From Bacillota bacterium (GTDB taxonomy: Bacteria; Bacillota; Clostridia; Lachnospirales; Lachnospiraceae), in the NCBI GenBank assembly GCA_023435895.1, contig JAEZLH010000035.1:48504-112503 (forward strand): a DNA stretch of 64,000 nucleotides, given 5' to 3'. The notes beneath the pieces were generated by a model. That model ran no database searches. It was given only the letters and a program-made list of their open reading frames with translations, and was not told where the DNA came from. Both the position numbers and the translations under genes were made by a program. Below are positions 52,634-60,584 of the stretch, one piece after another (the first letter of the stretch is position 1; the number at the start of each line of letters is the position of its first letter).

Positions 52634-53620
52634 ATGAAGGTAATAAAGGAGCATATTAAGTTAAAAAGCTTTAAGCCAATCTATCTTTTGCATGGTTCGG
52701 AAGAATATTTAAAGAAGCTTTATAAAGATAAGCTAAAGAGTGCAATTTTGTCAGATGATAACGAGATGAATTATTCTTACTATGAAGGGAAGAATGTTGA
52801 TCCGGCTAAGGTGGCAGAGGTTGCTCATACGCTTCCTTTTTTCAGCGATTATCGATTAATTATTATCGAGAACAGCGGATTGTTTAAGAATCAGAGTGAG
52901 ATGAGTGAATTGCTTAAACAGGCTCCGGATAGCACGATTACCATATTTGTTGAAAGTGAAATTGACAAGCGTAATAAGCTCTATAAGATGGTTAAAGACA
53001 AAGGAACAATCTCAGAGATGAATGGCTTGGATGAACGGAATCTTAAACTCTTTGTTGCCTCACTGTTTGAGCAGGACAAAAAAAAGAGTACAGAAGCGAC
53101 CATTCAATATTTGCTTGACAAAGTTGGTACGGATATGATGAATATCTGTAATGAAGTAGAGAAGATTAACAGTTATGCACTGGATAAAGAAGTGATAACT
53201 GTACAAGATATCGATGAGGTGGTTACTACTCAGATCACCGGTAAGATATTTCAAATGATTGATGCAATCGGCAGCAAGCAAGCTCACAAGGCGTTGGATT
53301 TGTATTATGATTTGCTTTCAGTCAGAGAAAAACCCTTGTCTATCTTATTCTTGATTACCAGACACTTTAATATTTTGCTTCAGGTAAAGAATTTGCAAGC
53401 CCTCGGATTTAGTGGTGCTTCGATTAGTGAAAAAGTTGGCATTCCACCTTTTTCTGTTAATAAATATGTGGCACAAGCAAGGAATTTTCATTCTAAGAGA
53501 TTAAAGGATGCATTGGAGTTTTCCATTGAAGTAGAAGAACAGATAAAGACCGGTAGAATGATTGAGAAGATTGGTGTTGAACTGTTTATTGTAACCTTTA
53601 GTAAGAGTGAGAAGGCGTAG
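52634..53620 (+). CDS. holA: DNA polymerase III subunit delta
   Basis: Clamp-loader subunit opening the beta clamp. The 328 residues begin KVIKEHIKLKSFKPIYLLHGSEEYLKKL, have the delta AAA-like region (FVESEIDKRNKLYKMVK), and ITGKIFQMIDAIGSKQAHKALDL plus a helical collar. The GTG nine bases upstream is rejected because GGGAG overlaps it. In other Firmicutes holA precedes rpsT; here the accessory strip lies between them. Confidence 0.93.
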   Translation: MKVIKEHIKLKSFKPIYLLHGSEEYLKKLYKDKLKSAILSDDNEMNYSYYEGKNVDPAKVAEVAHTLPFFSDYRLIIIENSGLFKNQSEMSELLKQAPDSTITIFVESEIDKRNKLYKMVKDKGTISEMNGLDERNLKLFVASLFEQDKKKSTEATIQYLLDKVGTDMMNICNEVEKINSYALDKEVITVQDIDEVVTTQITGKIFQMIDAIGSKQAHKALDLYYDLLSVREKPLSILFLITRHFNILLQVKNLQALGFSGASISEKVGIPPFSVNKYVAQARNFHSKRLKDALEFSIEVEEQIKTGRMIEKIGVELFIVTFSKSEKA

Positions 53621-53764
53621 CTAAAAGTAAAATAGCAGTAAGGTTAGATGATAAAGCGGAACCATTGAAGTTATAAATGGGAACGATGAAATGTGGATAT
53701 CGGAAGGAAACAAATGGATGGTCTTGAGGGTGATTCATTTGATGAATTCAGTTATTATATATAT

Positions 53765-53852
53765 GGAAACGTATCGAAGTGGTCATAACGGCCCTGACTC
53801 GAAATCAGGTAGTCCCTAACGGGGCTCGTGGGTTCGAATCCCACCGTTTCCG
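53765..53852 (+). tRNA. tRNA-Ser (anticodon CGA)
   Basis: The 88-base class II tRNA: acceptor GGAAACG/CGTTTCC, anticodon arm CCTGA-CTCGAAA-TCAGG (anticodon CGA, reading UCG), a long variable arm AGTCCCTAACGGGGCT and T arm GGTTCGAATCC. CCA is not encoded. The NACHT gene starts 228 bases downstream. Confidence 0.95.
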
Positions 53853-53859
53853 CTAGCAA

Positions 53860-53901
53860 AAGGCTTGAAATCGCTGAAAACATGCGGTTTTGAGTCTTTT
53901 A
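53860..53901 (+). terminator. Terminator after tRNA-Ser
   Basis: AAGGCTTGAAATCGC pairs with GCGGTTTTGAGTCTT with four G-U pairs, followed by TTTATTTATT. Confidence 0.78.
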
Positions 53902-54080
53902 TTTATTATAAAGATAAAATCAACAAGTTCATTTATAAAATATTTGATTATCTATGGTGTTTATGAAATTCTTTTTCATAGAGCTCTTATTTTTAAATCG
54001 GCACCGATTTTACTGTTGAAATATTGCATAATATGGTGTAAATTGGTATTGAGAAACATTCAGAAAAGAGGTATATTATA

Positions 54081-56036
54081 ATGATTATAAAAGAGGTAAT
54101 TAAAAATATAGGAGAATTAGGTACTACAACTTTCATAACAGAAATTATTAAGACCGCTGTAAGTACTCATATAAAACCTATTTTACAAAAAGATTCTGAA
54201 AAGTATGAGTTTGCTAATAATGTTGAGGAAGTTGTTTCGGAATATCTTTTATTAAGTTACGATTATAACCTGAAAATGAATACAATTTTATTTAGAAATC
54301 AGGCTAAAACTATTTTTGACTTATACTATCCATTATTATTGGTTAAAATTAATACAGAAAAGGATAAAGATAATAGAGAGGAATATTTGATTGATGAAGA
54401 AGAACAAGAATTATTAACCAAATATAAAAAAATATTAATTGTTGATACTGCAGGTATGGGTAAATCAACAATACTAAAATTTATAGCAATTAGAGAAATT
54501 ACAGATAATAGGTTGATTCCTATTATTATTGAATTAAGACGATTAAATACTAATATTTCAATAGTTGACTATATTACTGAACAATTTGATTTACTAGATA
54601 AAAAGTTAAAGAATGAAGATGTTATTCATCTATTGAAGAGAGGAAAATTTATAATTCTTTTTGATGGGTATGATGAAATTCCAAATGAAATTAAAAGTAA
54701 CGTAACCGAAAGAATCAATGATTTTATTAAAAAATCAGGGAAAAATAAATTTATTATAACATCTAGAGATGAACCTTCATTAAGTTGCTTTGGAGATTTT
54801 GAAAAATTTATGATTAATAAATTGAATATAGAACAAGCTTTTGATTTAATAAAGATATATGGTAAAGAGGACAAAAATTTACCACTTAAATTAATTGAAA
54901 AAATTAAAAATGATAATCAATATAAAACCATTAGAGAATTTTTGGAAAATCCGCTAATGGTATCTTTACTATATAAAACTTATCTTTTTAAAGGAGAAGT
55001 TCCATATAAGAAGATAGGATTCTATAGACAAGCTTACGATGCATTATATAATGACCATGATAAAACTAAAGGAGATGATTTTGTTCATCAAAAAAAATGT
55101 AATTTAGATATCGATGATTTTGCAAGTATTTTAAGAGCATTTGCTTTTCTTTCACTAAGAATAAATAAAATAGAACTAGAAAAAGATGAGTTTATTAATA
55201 TGTTGAAAAATGCCATTGATTTAACTCCTCATATTAATTGTAAAACAAATTTAGTATTAGATGATTTTCTTCATGCTGTACCATTATTTCAGGAAGAAGG
55301 ATATAGGATAAGGTGGAATCATAAATCCTTTATGGAATATTTTGCTGCCTGTTTTATATGTTATGAGTGTGATAAACATAAAGAAGAAATTATTAAAAGT
55401 ATGATAAATGCAGATGATAATATGAAGTTTCACAATGTTCTTGACTTTTGTTATGATTTAGATACTAAAACATGTAGAAAAATAATGGTTTATGAACTAG
55501 TTTGTAAATACATATATCATTATAATAATACTTTTACAGACTCAAGATATGAACTGTATAATAAAAAGATTCTAGATTTACGTAAGCAAGTGACTTTTTT
55601 AGATAAGCAGATTATTATTAAAATAACCCAAAAAGACATTTTAAGCCAATATAAAAAAGAAGGATTTGAGCTTTCATTTATTTTTAAAAAGGATTTTAAG
55701 AATACCAAGTTGTTTATATTAGGAGAGAAAATGAATAATTTAGAAGTTATTAATCGAGTGTTATATAATAAAAAAGTAGATATATTTAGTAAGCCTTTTA
55801 ACGGAACATTATCTGAAAAATATTATGATAAAGTGGTAGAAATACTACAGAAGAATATAGATATTAATGATGAATATGATAATACCATAAATTCACCAGA
55901 ATTTTTTAATCTAATAACAGTATTATTAATACAATACAAGATCGCTGGGCTCGATTATAAAAAATGCATAGAGATGAAAAGCAAAATAGAGATAGAAGTA
56001 CAGAAAGAAACAAAAAATAGTTACTTATTTTATTAA
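54081..56036 (+). CDS. NACHT-domain STAND NTPase, probable anti-phage protein
   Basis: A 651-residue AT-rich gene. The NACHT core has Walker A DTAGMGKST (~122-130), Walker B with the NACHT mark IILFDGYDE (~191-199) and sensor-1 ITSRDE (~226-231). The winged-helix module includes IRWNHKSFMEYFAA (~410-425). The N-terminal ~115 residues and the C-terminal ~220 residues are helical with no recognisable effector or repeat; no membrane helix is visible. This layout resembles the bacterial NACHT (bNACHT) class with a short C-terminal domain, some of which protect against phage. A start-stop unit between tRNA-Ser and a bidirectional terminator, and base usage unlike its neighbours, suggest recent gain. 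Confidence 0.82.
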   Translation: MIIKEVIKNIGELGTTTFITEIIKTAVSTHIKPILQKDSEKYEFANNVEEVVSEYLLLSYDYNLKMNTILFRNQAKTIFDLYYPLLLVKINTEKDKDNREEYLIDEEEQELLTKYKKILIVDTAGMGKSTILKFIAIREITDNRLIPIIIELRRLNTNISIVDYITEQFDLLDKKLKNEDVIHLLKRGKFIILFDGYDEIPNEIKSNVTERINDFIKKSGKNKFIITSRDEPSLSCFGDFEKFMINKLNIEQAFDLIKIYGKEDKNLPLKLIEKIKNDNQYKTIREFLENPLMVSLLYKTYLFKGEVPYKKIGFYRQAYDALYNDHDKTKGDDFVHQKKCNLDIDDFASILRAFAFLSLRINKIELEKDEFINMLKNAIDLTPHINCKTNLVLDDFLHAVPLFQEEGYRIRWNHKSFMEYFAACFICYECDKHKEEIIKSMINADDNMKFHNVLDFCYDLDTKTCRKIMVYELVCKYIYHYNNTFTDSRYELYNKKILDLRKQVTFLDKQIIIKITQKDILSQYKKEGFELSFIFKKDFKNTKLFILGEKMNNLEVINRVLYNKKVDIFSKPFNGTLSEKYYDKVVEILQKNIDINDEYDNTINSPEFFNLITVLLIQYKIAGLDYKKCIEMKSKIEIEVQKETKNSYLFY

Positions 56037-56051
56037 ATACTGAATTATCAA

Positions 56052-56085
56052 AAATAAATGCATCGGTTTACCGGTGCATTTATTT
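56052..56085. terminator. Bidirectional terminator after the NACHT gene
   Basis: AAATAAATGCATCGG pairs with CCGGTGCATTTATTT (one G-U pair) around TTTA. T-rich outer arms on both strands fit termination of NACHT and the convergent aminotransferase. Confidence 0.88.
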
Positions 56086-56093
56086 GGAAAAAA

Positions 56094-57287
56094 TTATAGT
56101 AGTAGAATTTCATATTGATAAAATATCTTACCGAGGCGTTTAATTCCTTCTCGGATTGTGGGTATATCAGAATTCGTATAATTAAGCCGTAAGGCATTCA
56201 CATTTTCTTTCCCTGTGTAAAAGGGATCGCCGGGAACAAAGATTACATTAGCAGCGATAGCCTTTTGAACCAGATCCATTGCAGAGAGCCCATTGTTCAG
56301 GGTCGCCCATATAAACATTCCTCCTTTAGGAGTGGTGTAGCTAATATAAGAAGGAAAATATTCTTTCATCGCCTCCAACATGGCATGGCATTGTTCTTTA
56401 TATAAATCCTTTATGGTTGAAATATGCTTTTCATAATCATTGTGCATTAAATAATCATGGATTAACATCTGACCAAAGATGTTGGTATGCAAATCGGAAC
56501 CTTGTTTTACCGTGACGATATGATTCATGATTTCTTTGTTCTTGGTACAGAGGAAGCCCAAGCGCATACCCGGAGTGATGGTTTTTGAGAAAGAACCCAA
56601 AAGGATGCTATATTCAGGTCGGGCAGTGCCGATGTAGGGTAAGGATTCTCCTTCAAAAGTTAACTCCCCATAGGGATCATCTTCAATTAAAACCACTTCA
56701 TGTTGCTTTAGAGTTTCGCTTGTGGCCAACCTCTTTTCAGCAGAATAGGTAAGACCGGTGGGATTCTGGTAATTGGGAACACTATAGAATATTTTTGCAT
56801 TCTTGTTTTCTAGTGCATCCTCCAATTCCTTTATATTCACACCGTCTTCTTCTAATCTCACTGGAATAAATTTCGGTTCAAAGGAGGAAAAGGCTTGTAT
56901 TGCACCCAAATAGCCCGGTTCTTCAATGATTATCCCATCCCCTTTATTAATAAAGGCTTTACCAATTAAATCAAGTCCCTGCTGGGAGCCGGTAGTGATT
57001 AAGATATCCTCTGCTGTAACATCCAGCTGAAATCTCTTCTTATAACGATCGGCAATATATTGACGGAGCGGAAGATATCCTTCGGTGGTGGAGTATTGAA
57101 ATACAACGTCCTTATACTCACGGATAATCCGTTCGGAGGAACATGCAAGTTCTTCAAGCGGAAAGGAGATAGGATTTGGCAGTCCTCCCGCAAAGGATAT
57201 TATTTCTTTATTCTCCGTTACTTTTAAGATTTCACGGGTGAAGGACGGCTTTGTATTCCTGATCCTGTCTGAAAATAATTGTTTCAT
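56094..57287 (-). CDS. PLP-dependent class I/II aminotransferase
   Basis: A 397-residue aminotransferase of the 2-aminoadipate/kynurenine type. The PLP Lys sits in LLGSFSKTITPGMRLGF (~230-246), with SFAGGLPNPISFPLEE at the start and TTGSQQGLDLIGKAF, VPNYQNPTGLTYS and GGMFIWATL along the chain. The ATG at 57287 follows CAGGAGA; the 26-residue longer frame is rejected. It is divergent from a MocR-type regulator, which probably controls it. Confidence 0.92.
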   Translation of the reverse strand: MKQLFSDRIRNTKPSFTREILKVTENKEIISFAGGLPNPISFPLEELACSSERIIREYKDVVFQYSTTEGYLPLRQYIADRYKKRFQLDVTAEDILITTGSQQGLDLIGKAFINKGDGIIIEEPGYLGAIQAFSSFEPKFIPVRLEEDGVNIKELEDALENKNAKIFYSVPNYQNPTGLTYSAEKRLATSETLKQHEVVLIEDDPYGELTFEGESLPYIGTARPEYSILLGSFSKTITPGMRLGFLCTKNKEIMNHIVTVKQGSDLHTNIFGQMLIHDYLMHNDYEKHISTIKDLYKEQCHAMLEAMKEYFPSYISYTTPKGGMFIWATLNNGLSAMDLVQKAIAANVIFVPGDPFYTGKENVNALRLNYTNSDIPTIREGIKRLGKIFYQYEILLL

Positions 57288-57339
57288 TTTGATCTCCTGC
57301 TTTCTTTGCTTTGGGAAATTATAGCATCTAAAATAAACT

Positions 57340-57444
57340 ACATACAATAGAATAATTGTATGCAAGACAATTTTTGCTATAGTTAGTAATATGCAAGATA
57401 ATCCTTTAAGAGGTATAATGATGTTATGCTGATTGTATGCAAAT
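57340..57444. promoter_or_regulatory. Divergent promoter region with repeated ATGCAAGA(C/T)AAT motifs
   Basis: TTGTATGCAAGACAAT (57356-57371), ATATGCAAGATAAT (57389-57402) and ATTGTATGCAAA (57432-57443) repeat the same core; ACATACAAT at 57340-57348 is the inverted form. The first two cores are 31 bases apart. A promoter for the regulator, TTGCTA (57374-57379) and GATAAT (57397-57402), 17 bases apart, overlaps the second core, suggesting autoregulation. Confidence 0.65.
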
Positions 57445-57459
57445 AGGAGGAAGTCAAAG

Positions 57460-58866
57460 ATGCCGATTAATTCTTTTGAAAATTATCCAATGAGTTGGAA
57501 GCCAGTATTGGTCAAGCAATCCGGTGCTATCTATAAAACCTTAGCAGTATTATTGGAGGAGGATATCAAGAGCGGGAAACTGCTTCCAGGAACCAAGCTG
57601 CCGCCACAGAGGGAACTTGCTGATTATTTGGATATTAATTTAAGCACAGTAACCAGAGCCTTCAAACTGTGTGAGCAGAGGGGTTTAATTAGTGCATCGG
57701 TAGGGAATGGAACGTATGTATCCTCCGATATAGGAACCAATACGGTAATTCATATTAATACGGATAATACGGAAATCATTGAAATGGGGGCAATCCTACC
57801 GAATGCTTATCCGAATCTTTTGGTAATCGATAGTATGCAAAAATTGCTTTCAGAGCCTGGTGTGGAGAAGCTCCTTCAATATGGGAGTACAGAATATACT
57901 GCCAGTCAAAGAGAAGCTGCAGTTCTTTGGATTGCCCAGGCAAATTATGAGGTGATGCCGGATAATATTCTTTTCTCCGGTGGCGGGCAGAATGGACTTG
58001 CTGCTGTTTTGTCCACATTCTTTCAGGCAGGAGATCGAATCGGTACTGACCCATTAACTTATCCGGGAATAAAAACAGTATCAAAGATGTTCGGCATACA
58101 ATTGGTACCCATTGATTGTAACGAGGGAGAGATGACAGAAGAAGGGCTTATTAATGCCTTTAAGAATGAAAAGATTAAGGGAATTTATATCGTTTCTGAT
58201 TATCATAATCCAACCACTCATACCATGAGTGTTACAGCCAGAAAAAGGATTGCGAAACTTGCAAAACAAAATGATATCATGATAATAGAAGATGGAATTA
58301 ACAGTCTGCTAAAGGAAAATCCCCTTCCTCCGGTAGCTTCCTATGCTCCGGAACATACCATTTATATTATGAGCTTGTCAAAGGTGTTATCTCCGGGACT
58401 GAGGCTTGCCTATATTGTTGCACCAAAGCGATATTACAAGCAACTATCTGGGGGATTATATAATTTAAATATAACAGTTTCCCCATTATTGGTGGAACTT
58501 GCTTCCAGATTAATTTATTCCGGGATAGCAAAGAAAATTGCCGAGGAGCGACGAGAATATGCAAGAGAACAAAATAAAATCGTAAATCGCGAACTTAAGG
58601 CATACAAGCTGCATGGGGAAGAGGAGTGCCCTTTTCGATTTATCGAACTGCCCGACACCTTTACTGGGAAGAGCTTTGAGATATGTGCAAAAAAAGAAGG
58701 AGTGCAGGTGTTTGGTGATGAACGTTTTCTAGTAGGCAATACCCCGCCGAAGCGTGCAATTAGAATATCGATAACGGCAGCACGAAGCGCTGAGGAATTT
58801 GAGAAGGGGATAAAGATTATAAAAAGGATACTGGAAAGTGAAGTGGAGGGAGAAGAGTTGTTATAG
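57460..58866 (+). CDS. MocR-family GntR regulator with aminotransferase-like domain
   Basis: A 468-residue fusion of a GntR winged helix (~20-90, KSGKLLPGTKLPPQRELADY and LSTVTRAFKLCEQRG) with a fold-type I aminotransferase domain. The PLP Lys is in IMSLSKVLSPGLRLAY (~305-320). MocR proteins use PLP or an amino-acid adduct to switch transcription, often of a divergent aminotransferase or PdxST genes; the divergent gene here is an aminotransferase. AGGAGGAAG precedes the ATG. The stop directly meets a transposase remnant. Confidence 0.92.
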   Translation: MPINSFENYPMSWKPVLVKQSGAIYKTLAVLLEEDIKSGKLLPGTKLPPQRELADYLDINLSTVTRAFKLCEQRGLISASVGNGTYVSSDIGTNTVIHINTDNTEIIEMGAILPNAYPNLLVIDSMQKLLSEPGVEKLLQYGSTEYTASQREAAVLWIAQANYEVMPDNILFSGGGQNGLAAVLSTFFQAGDRIGTDPLTYPGIKTVSKMFGIQLVPIDCNEGEMTEEGLINAFKNEKIKGIYIVSDYHNPTTHTMSVTARKRIAKLAKQNDIMIIEDGINSLLKENPLPPVASYAPEHTIYIMSLSKVLSPGLRLAYIVAPKRYYKQLSGGLYNLNITVSPLLVELASRLIYSGIAKKIAEERREYAREQNKIVNRELKAYKLHGEEECPFRFIELPDTFTGKSFEICAKKEGVQVFGDERFLVGNTPPKRAIRISITAARSAEEFEKGIKIIKRILESEVEGEELL

Positions 58867-59096
58867 AAAATACATTATGCCCTACTAGAAGGTAAGCTTT
58901 CACCACAAGAACAGAAAAAGCTCTATTCAATGATTTCATATCAAATATCTACTGATAATGACTTTGAGCAGTTGTCAAGGATGAACGATTTACATCTGGG
59001 TTTGTATGTCCACATTGTGGTTGTATCGGTAATATATCAAGAAACGGTCAGACAATTATCTATGCGTCCTGCAATACCAATAAATATTTAGATTGA
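58867..59096 (+). pseudogene. 5' remnant of an IS1595-like transposase gene
   Basis: In one frame the sequence reads HYALLEGKLSPQEQKKL, YSMISYQISTDNDFEQLSRMND; after a frameshift it continues FTSGFVCPHCGCIGNISRNGQTI and ends at a stop after NTNKYLD. The Cys pair and RNG motif are a zinc-ribbon as found at the start of IS1595-group transposases. The catalytic domain is absent, so this is a dead fragment, lying directly after the MocR stop. Confidence 0.6.
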
Positions 59097-59183
59097 AATA
59101 ATTCGAAATAGATATGGCAAATAGATGAATTATTTATATTACAAAGAATTCACAATAGTTTACTAATACGAGGAGAATGCGAG

Positions 59184-59705
59184 ATGGATATTTTAGTAAG
59201 GGTTTTTGGTAATTGCATTTATATAATAATTTTCACTCTGATAGTTTCTATACTTCTTTACATTGCTGAAATTATCGGTTATTTAATATTTACTTTATGT
59301 ATGAAAATATTAAAGAAGAATATTGGAGTTAAAAAGATAATTAAAGATTACATTTTTTCTTTAAAATTCAGATTGACAGTTACTTTATTGGTATGTATAG
59401 TTTTATCCCTAATTAGTATTTGGAATTATAGCAGAATAATGTCAAACCCATCTCATAATTCGTCAATTTATATTGATGGCTTGGGTGCTATTTTTGCTAA
59501 TAGATTTAACGAAGATAATGGCTTGTATTCTATATATTGTTTTATTAATCCTATTAGCTTGCCATTTTTGTATGTGTTAAATATTATAAACACAATGATT
59601 TATATTAAGTATAAAAAATTAATTAGCTATGTATTATTCTTTTTGAGTGGAATATTCTTGGCGTTTATGTGTTACTGCTGGGCAAATGTAATTATGTCAG
59701 TATAA
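59184..59705 (+). CDS. Hypothetical membrane protein with about four helices
   Basis: A 173-residue protein with four hydrophobic segments (about 8-40, 67-85, 115-138 and 148-170) and a cytoplasmic Lys-rich loop (LKKNIGVKKIIKDY). Very AT-rich and rich in Ile; no family recognised. A GAGGAGA site lies upstream. Its base usage matches the accessory strip, not the core genes. Confidence 0.6.
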   Translation: MDILVRVFGNCIYIIIFTLIVSILLYIAEIIGYLIFTLCMKILKKNIGVKKIIKDYIFSLKFRLTVTLLVCIVLSLISIWNYSRIMSNPSHNSSIYIDGLGAIFANRFNEDNGLYSIYCFINPISLPFLYVLNIINTMIYIKYKKLISYVLFFLSGIFLAFMCYCWANVIMSV

Positions 59706-59765
59706 TAAAACTTAATGTTTTTTAAGATAAATAGTTCGCGACATTTCACAATAGCGAGCTATCAA

Positions 59766-59794
59766 TTGAGCAGAGTATAATTTACTCTGCTCAA
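59766..59794. terminator. 12-bp hairpin between the membrane protein and rpsT
   Basis: TTGAGCAGAGTA pairs with TACTCTGCTCAA around a five-base loop. No T run follows on either strand, so it is only a possible terminator. Confidence 0.5.
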
Positions 59795-59880
59795 AAAATA
59801 ATAAATTCCAACTATAAGTTGTGACAGTCAATTTTTAAAATAATGATTCGATTGTAAACTTAATCCTCCCCATAGAAACG

Positions 59881-59913
59881 AAAAAACCCGGAAATGTTAA
59901 AAACATTTCCGGG
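59881..59913 (-). terminator. Terminator of rpsT
   Basis: On the minus strand CCCGGAAATGTT pairs with AACATTTCCGGG, followed by TTTTTT. It is a strong intrinsic terminator 20 bases after the rpsT stop. Confidence 0.92.
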
Positions 59914-59932
59914 ATTATATTACGTTGCAAAA

Positions 59933-60196
59933 TTACGCGATTTTGTTAACAGCTTTGGATAAGTTAGAAACTTTTCTTGCTGAGGTATTCTTGTGGAATA
60001 CGCCCTTGGAACAAGCCTTATCGATTTCAGAAGCAGCTACTACTAAGTTAGCCTTAGCGAGATCCTTATCACCTGCAACAATAGCAGATTCAACCTTCTT
60101 AATCATAGTCTTAACCTTAGACTTAATAGCCTTATTTCTTGCAGCCTTAGTTGCGTTAACTAAAATTCTTTTTTTAGCAGATTTGATATTAGCCAA
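59933..60196 (-). CDS. rpsT: 30S ribosomal protein S20 (TTG start)
   Basis: An 87-residue S20 starting at TTG: (M)ANIKSAKKRILVNATKAARN, with the typical Lys/Ala-rich helices and ending SNLSKAVNKIA. GGAGGTG at 60203-60209 fits the TTG, while the ATG five codons upstream overlaps the ribosome binding site. A UUG start is also used by E. coli rpsT, where it helps self-regulation. In many Firmicutes rpsT lies next to holA and gpr; gpr is indeed divergent here. Confidence 0.95.
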   Translation of the reverse strand: MANIKSAKKRILVNATKAARNKAIKSKVKTMIKKVESAIVAGDKDLAKANLVVAASEIDKACSKGVFHKNTSARKVSNLSKAVNKIA

Positions 60197-60412
60197 TTTG
60201 TACACCTCCAAATATTAAATAAATTTAACCGATAACCAAGGACATCAAATTGAGAGTGAGATGTTATCTCAGAATGCGGTTACTCATAACATTGTTTCAT
60301 TAAATCCGGAGACACGGACGCTCTAATGGAAACATACCACTATATTTTAGTCCAAAGGAAAAGTTCTGTCAATACATATTTTGAAAAACTTTGTAGAAAA
60401 TAATTCAAAAGA

Positions 60413-60529
60413 TTACTGTTTGCTCCTCGTTTAAAACTTGGCATAGTGATTACGATAAATGATTTCCTAAAAAGAGTATTTACATTTGTCATAATCATAT
60501 CCTCAACTTTGACTGGGAGTGAACAGTGA
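60413..60529 (+). repeat. Fold-back repeat, copy 2
   Basis: The right end TGGGAGTGAACAGTGA (60514-60529) matches the terminal repeat of copy 1 at 47491-47610 in the opposite orientation; the left end TTACTGTTTGCTCC is more decayed. The interior keeps GGCATA, GATAAATGATTTCC and GTAATCATATCC-like blocks. It ends 55 bases before the gpr start, so it may carry regulatory signals for gpr. Confidence 0.78.
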
Positions 60530-60584
60530 CTTCAAAAGATTCAATATCTCGAATCAAAATTACAGGAGCATGGAGGATCACACA

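Noticed and set aside
53890..54081. 63-codon frame between tRNA-Ser and the NACHT gene
   Set aside because: AT-rich chance frame covering the terminator tail and promoter; no ribosome binding site.
53853..56040. Multi-gene defence operon around the NACHT gene
   Set aside because: No second gene sits between the tRNA-Ser terminator and the terminator after NACHT; neighbours are metabolic.
58867..59096. Complete insertion sequence after the MocR gene
   Set aside because: Only the N-terminal and zinc-ribbon part of the transposase remains, with a frameshift; no terminal repeats were seen.
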